Below, piece by piece: positions 6,194 through 8,680 of a stretch of 8,680 nucleotides of DNA (position 1 is the first letter of the stretch; each line of letters starts with the position of its first letter). The position numbers were made by a program, and so were the translations under genes. Under the pieces are notes generated by a model. The model saw nothing but the letters and a program-made list of their open reading frames with translations, did no database searches and had not been told where the DNA came from. This DNA comes from Bacillota bacterium (GTDB taxonomy: Bacteria; Bacillota; Dethiobacteria; DTU022), in NCBI GenBank assembly GCA_012510305.1, contig JAAZIE010000318.1:1-8680 (forward strand), written 5' to 3'.

Positions 6194-6211
6194 AGTTAGG
6201 CTTGCCTAACT
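6194..6211 (-). promoter_or_regulatory. Iron-box-like operator (DtxR/IdeR type palindrome)
   Basis: The sequence is AGTTAGGC-TT-GCCTAACT, two perfect 8-base arms around a 2-base centre. The TTAGGC...GCCTAA core is the pattern bound by DtxR/IdeR-class repressors. It lies directly downstream of the -10 box (6213-6218), covers the expected transcription start, and ends one base before the regulator's ATG. Binding there would block transcription of the regulator-feoAB operon. The pattern is seen directly; the identity of the binder is inference. Confidence 0.85.
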
Positions 6212-6212
6212 A

Positions 6213-6241
6213 TTTATACACCACAAGTTTGCCCTTGTCAA
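6213..6241 (-). promoter_or_regulatory. Sigma-A-type promoter of the regulator-feoAB-mrp operon
   Basis: On the minus strand, TTGACA (6236-6241, a perfect -35) is separated by 17 bases from TATAAA (6213-6218, 5 of 6 for -10). The expected start of transcription is near 6206, inside the iron-box palindrome. That leaves a leader of only about 14 bases before the ATG at 6192. Confidence 0.85.
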
Positions 6242-6293
6242 GAGAGAAAGAAGATTAAATCCGGGGAGGGAGCAAAATGGGACTTTGCACCGA

Positions 6294-7103
6294 TCAAACG
6301 TCCGCCTTGTTGGCCGCAGCCGCCGCCCGCGCCCGCCTGCGCCCGGCAAAAGCGACCAGCAGGATACCGCATTCGAAAAGCAGCAGCAGCGGAATCGCCA
6401 TCATGATATGGGAGAAGACATCCGGGGGCGTCAGTATGGCCGCGAGAACCAAGATGATCACCACGGCATATTTGCGATGGCGTCTCAAAAATGCGGCGTT
6501 GAGCACCCCGATAGCCCCCAAGAACCAGAACACCAGGGGAATCTGGAAGACGAGGCCGAAGGCAAACAAAAAAGAGGTGGCAAAAGAGAGATAGCGGGCG
6601 ATGCTCCATTCAGCACCGATCTCGGCGGTGGCGAAGCCGAGGAAGAAATTCATGGCGAAGGGGAAGACAACAAAGTAGGCGAAGGAGAGCCCCAGGAGAA
6701 AGAGCAGCCAGATGATTGCGGTTAAAAAAACAGCACCCCGGGCCCGCTTTTTCTGCAGCACCATGGCCGCTGCCACCACCTGGTAAAGAAGCAGCGGTAA
6801 AGTAAGCAGCACGCCGCAGACTATGGCCAGGCGCAAATTGGCCATAAAAGCCTCGCCGGGAGTAAGGAAAATCAGGTTCACCGGCGGAGCCAGATCCGCC
6901 GGCAGCCCGCTCCAGGGGTACTGCTGCAAAAAGAGCTTGAAAAAGCTAAATATATCGGGGGTGAAGGTGGGCAGGAGCAGGATGTTGCGGATCTGATCGA
7001 TGAAAATATAACAGAAGACTGCCCCCGCCAAAGCGATGACGAGGATCAGCAACAGCCTTCTGCGCAGCTCACCCAACAGGCGAAGCCAGGTTTTCTGTTT
7101 CAT
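6294..7103 (-). CDS. tatC: TatC, twin-arginine translocase subunit (divergent)
   Basis: This is a 269-residue polytopic membrane protein, counted from the ATG at 7103. Family motifs are LLGELRRRLL (9-18, with the conserved Glu at 12), PGEAFMANLRLAI (82-94), LLLYQVVA (105-112), SFAYFVVFP (140-148) and the very typical LTPPDVFS (224-231), followed by AIPLLLLFECGI. TatC forms the receptor for twin-arginine signal peptides. Two features are unusual. The "AP-x-L-x(3)-ER" segment that carries E103 in E. coli is replaced here by AAAMVLQKKRAR. The first external loop also has a long insert (about 45-75). No tatA or tatB is in the window. The start at 7103 has GGGAG 5 bases upstream; a TTG at 7118 has no ribosome site. 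It lies 18 bases after the stop of the TPR-like gene, so the two are probably co-transcribed. No clear terminator is seen before the feo promoter. Confidence 0.93.
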   Translation of the reverse strand: MKQKTWLRLLGELRRRLLLILVIALAGAVFCYIFIDQIRNILLLPTFTPDIFSFFKLFLQQYPWSGLPADLAPPVNLIFLTPGEAFMANLRLAIVCGVLLTLPLLLYQVVAAAMVLQKKRARGAVFLTAIIWLLFLLGLSFAYFVVFPFAMNFFLGFATAEIGAEWSIARYLSFATSFLFAFGLVFQIPLVFWFLGAIGVLNAAFLRRHRKYAVVIILVLAAILTPPDVFSHIMMAIPLLLLFECGILLVAFAGRRRARAAAAANKADV

Positions 7104-7108
7104 AACGT

Positions 7109-7113
7109 CTCCC
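7109..7113 (-). promoter_or_regulatory. Ribosome binding site deciding the tatC start
   Basis: The minus strand reads GGGAG, 5 bases before the ATG at 7103. The alternative TTG start at 7118 has no comparable site. Confidence 0.55.
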
Positions 7114-7121
7114 GACAAAGG

Positions 7122-7919
7122 TTACTGCCCGGTCTTTTTTTCTTTTTCTTTAAGTGTTTCGCGGTACTGTTCCGCGGCGCTGTACAGCTCTCCTTCAGGG
7201 GGCTCCGTTTCCAGGATCAAATCCAGCTGCTTCAGCGCCGCCGGCTTCTTCTCCAGGTGATCTCCCAGCAGCAAAGCGTAATAATAGCGATCAGTAGCGG
7301 TGATCTGGTCATCAGCGGCGAGCTTTTCAAAGTGATCCTTCAGCCGGGTGATCTCCTGATCGATCGTCTTACCGGGCTGCTCGGAGCTTTTCATGAACCC
7401 GATGAGAGCCAAAGATATGCCGGGATTGGGCTCCTTCTTTAGAATCTTGCGCAGGTCCTCGATTTCCCCGGAGATCACTTTTTTATCTTCGCCGGCCCCT
7501 TCATACACGTAGAGCAACCGCAGGCGGTGCTCCGGGTTGTCCGGCTCCAGCTCCACCAGGTCGCGGCTGCGCTGTTTCAGGCCGGCTTCACATTTTTGCA
7601 CCAGCTCTTCGTCGGGTTTTTCACCCATATTTTCAATCTGAATTAACAGGCTGTAGTGTTCACAGAGCTCGCTGAGCACACCGGCCTTGGGCCCGTATTC
7701 TTCGATATATTTTTCCAGCCTTTCGATCTCCTTCAAACAGTGGGCCCGGTAAGCTTCTGCATCGAGCTGCTGCTCGGGACCAGCCGTCTCGGGGTCATCG
7801 CGGCCAAGCAGATGGCCGGCATAGGCCGCGATCGCGGAGAGGGCCATCGCTACCGCCAGTACGGCCGCGATAATCGCGGCGATGCGCTGTTTACGATCTT
7901 TTTTCTTTCTTCCAGCCAA
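7122..7919 (-). CDS. Membrane-anchored helix-rich protein, TPR-like, function unknown
   Basis: This is a 265-residue protein with a basic N-terminus (AGRKKKDRKQR) and one hydrophobic segment at about 12-34, a signal anchor. A soluble region of about 230 residues follows and is rich in Glu, Lys and Leu. It shows repeated helix pairs of TPR style, for example a segment with ELEPDNPEHRLRLLYVYEGA, ILKKEPNPGISLALIGFM and the later YYYALLLGDHLEKKPAALKQ. By the positive-inside rule the soluble part should face outside the cell. The start is a TTG at 7919 with GAAGAGGG a few bases upstream; no better ATG precedes the hydrophobic segment. It is the first gene of a unit with tatC, downstream of a good promoter (7973-8001). 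I do not recognise a specific family. A scaffold or assembly role at the membrane is possible but unproven. Confidence 0.8.
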   Translation of the reverse strand: MAGRKKKDRKQRIAAIIAAVLAVAMALSAIAAYAGHLLGRDDPETAGPEQQLDAEAYRAHCLKEIERLEKYIEEYGPKAGVLSELCEHYSLLIQIENMGEKPDEELVQKCEAGLKQRSRDLVELEPDNPEHRLRLLYVYEGAGEDKKVISGEIEDLRKILKKEPNPGISLALIGFMKSSEQPGKTIDQEITRLKDHFEKLAADDQITATDRYYYALLLGDHLEKKPAALKQLDLILETEPPEGELYSAAEQYRETLKEKEKKTGQ

Positions 7920-7972
7920 AATATCCCTCTTCCCAGGTAAATAAACAGATTTTTAGAGCATTAGAGGATATA

Positions 7973-8001
7973 ATTATACAACTTAATCAAAACACCTTCA
8001 A
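7973..8001 (-). promoter_or_regulatory. Sigma-A-type promoter of the TPR-like/tatC unit
   Basis: On the minus strand, TTGAAG (7996-8001) is separated by 17 bases from a perfect TATAAT (7973-7978). Transcription would start near 7966, giving a leader of about 47 bases. A short direct repeat (TTAGAG twice, 7953-7966) lies just downstream. Confidence 0.75.
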
Positions 8002-8122
8002 CTTTGGGCCATGGGATTAACGATATCACCTTAACGGCTGCGAACAAGCCCCCGCGGCATGAAACCCTGCATCTCCAGGTTCAAGGATCCGGCCCTTCTA
8101 CTGCAGGTAATTGAGCCGCTCT
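8002..8122. other. Intergenic stretch between MATE gene and TPR-like promoter, nothing clear
   Basis: No coding region, tRNA or convincing intrinsic terminator is seen here. A weak imperfect hairpin (a GAAACCCTG arm facing CAGGTTC, about 8060-8083) lacks a following T-run. The MATE transcript may end outside any recognisable signal or read through into the next unit. Confidence 0.5.
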
Positions 8123-8680
8123 TCATGCCATGTGCGCACTTTCAACCAATCTTTCAGCTTTATTCAGCTCTTTTATCTCCAATAATAACCATGCCCCGGT
8201 TAATATAAATGCGCCCAAATCAGATAAAGGAGACGACCACCAAACACCTTCCAGTCCCCAGTAGTAAGGCAGAGCTATCAGCAGCGGTATAAAAATTATG
8301 ATCTGCCTTGACAGCCCCAATATAGTGGCTTGTTTTGCCTTGCCCACGGCCTGGAAATAGCAGGCCCCAAGCATTTGCACGCCCACCAGGGGAATCAGTT
8401 TAAAAAATATATCCATGCTGTGCACGCCCAACTCAATCAGCTCAGGTTTTTTGTTAAATAAGCCGATTAATTGAGCCGGCCAGATTTTGGCGATGGTAAA
8501 ACCTACCGCTACAACAAATGTAGCCAATAAAACAGACAGCTTCAGGGTATCTTTAACCCGCCCATATTCTCCGGCACCCTTGTTGAATCCCAGAATGGGC
8601 TGAGCACCCTGGCCAATACCCATGGCCGGCATTACCAGAAAGGTGGTAATGCTCATGATCACGCCGATAACCGCCAGCGC
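8123..8680 (-). CDS. MATE-family efflux transporter, N-terminus cut by window edge
   Basis: The frame is open from base 8680 to the TGA at 8123, giving the last 185 residues of a transporter usually about 450 long. The segment MSITTFLVMPAMGIGQGAQP, followed by ILGFNKGAGEY, is the typical MATE motif near the start of the second half. Several membrane segments follow, with VGVQMLGACYFQAVGKAKQA (about 113-132) as another family hallmark. The C-terminus is a short charged tail (LEIKELNKAERLVESAHMA). MATE proteins export drugs or other organic cations with H+ or Na+ antiport; the substrate here cannot be told. The internal GTG/ATG codons near 8654-8662 are not likely starts, because the frame continues upstream with hydrophobic codons. 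The DNA looks more AT-rich than the neighbouring genes, which may mean a separate origin. Confidence 0.9.
   Translation of the reverse strand, partial: ALAVIGVIMSITTFLVMPAMGIGQGAQPILGFNKGAGEYGRVKDTLKLSVLLATFVVAVGFTIAKIWPAQLIGLFNKKPELIELGVHSMDIFFKLIPLVGVQMLGACYFQAVGKAKQATILGLSRQIIIFIPLLIALPYYWGLEGVWWSSPLSDLGAFILTGAWLLLEIKELNKAERLVESAHMA

Noticed and set aside
1..8680. CRISPR array, tRNA, rRNA, insertion sequence or phage attachment site
   Set aside because: No regularly spaced repeats, no transposase or integrase frame, and no tRNA or rRNA-like stretch was seen in reading either strand.

Overview
The window is a block of genes that all read on the minus strand, so transcription runs from high to low coordinates. 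The DNA is GC-rich apart from the far right end. The genes have strong AGGAG-type ribosome binding sites and use some TTG/GTG starts. The gene set (FeoAB, Mrp, NifX-like proteins, ferredoxin-fused MinD-type ATPases, a TatC with no TatB in view) fits an anaerobic bacterium, most likely a Gram-positive Clostridia/Peptococcaceae-like lineage. That placement is inference from gene content and translation signals; no species is recognised.

Right end (about 7920-8680): the C-terminal part of a MATE-family efflux transporter runs off the window. A roughly 200-base non-coding stretch follows and holds a good sigma-A-type promoter. Next (about 6294-7919) is a two-gene unit: a membrane-anchored, helix-rich protein resembling TPR proteins, and a divergent TatC.

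Centre and left (1-6241): a second promoter (TTGACA, 17 bases, TATAAA) lies directly against an 18-base palindrome that matches the DtxR/IdeR iron-box pattern. It drives what looks like one long operon. The order is a DtxR/MntR-family metalloregulator, FeoA, FeoB, a Mrp/NBP35-type ATPase, two small NifX/NifB-like cofactor-binding proteins, a Gly/Arg-rich coiled-coil protein resembling DUF5320, and two tandem MinD-like ATPases that each carry two [4Fe-4S] ferredoxin motifs. The last ATPase is cut by the left edge. Spacings are short, and one junction overlaps by a single base.

Taken together, the operon joins ferrous iron import (FeoA/FeoB) under a presumed Fe(II)-sensing repressor to a set of Fe-S or metal-cluster handling proteins: three P-loop ATPases of the Mrp/MinD class and two NifX-like carriers. 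The individual families, and parts of this neighbourhood, are known from anaerobes. The physiological role of the NifX/MinD-ferredoxin/DUF5320 part is not established, and it is the most interesting part of the window.
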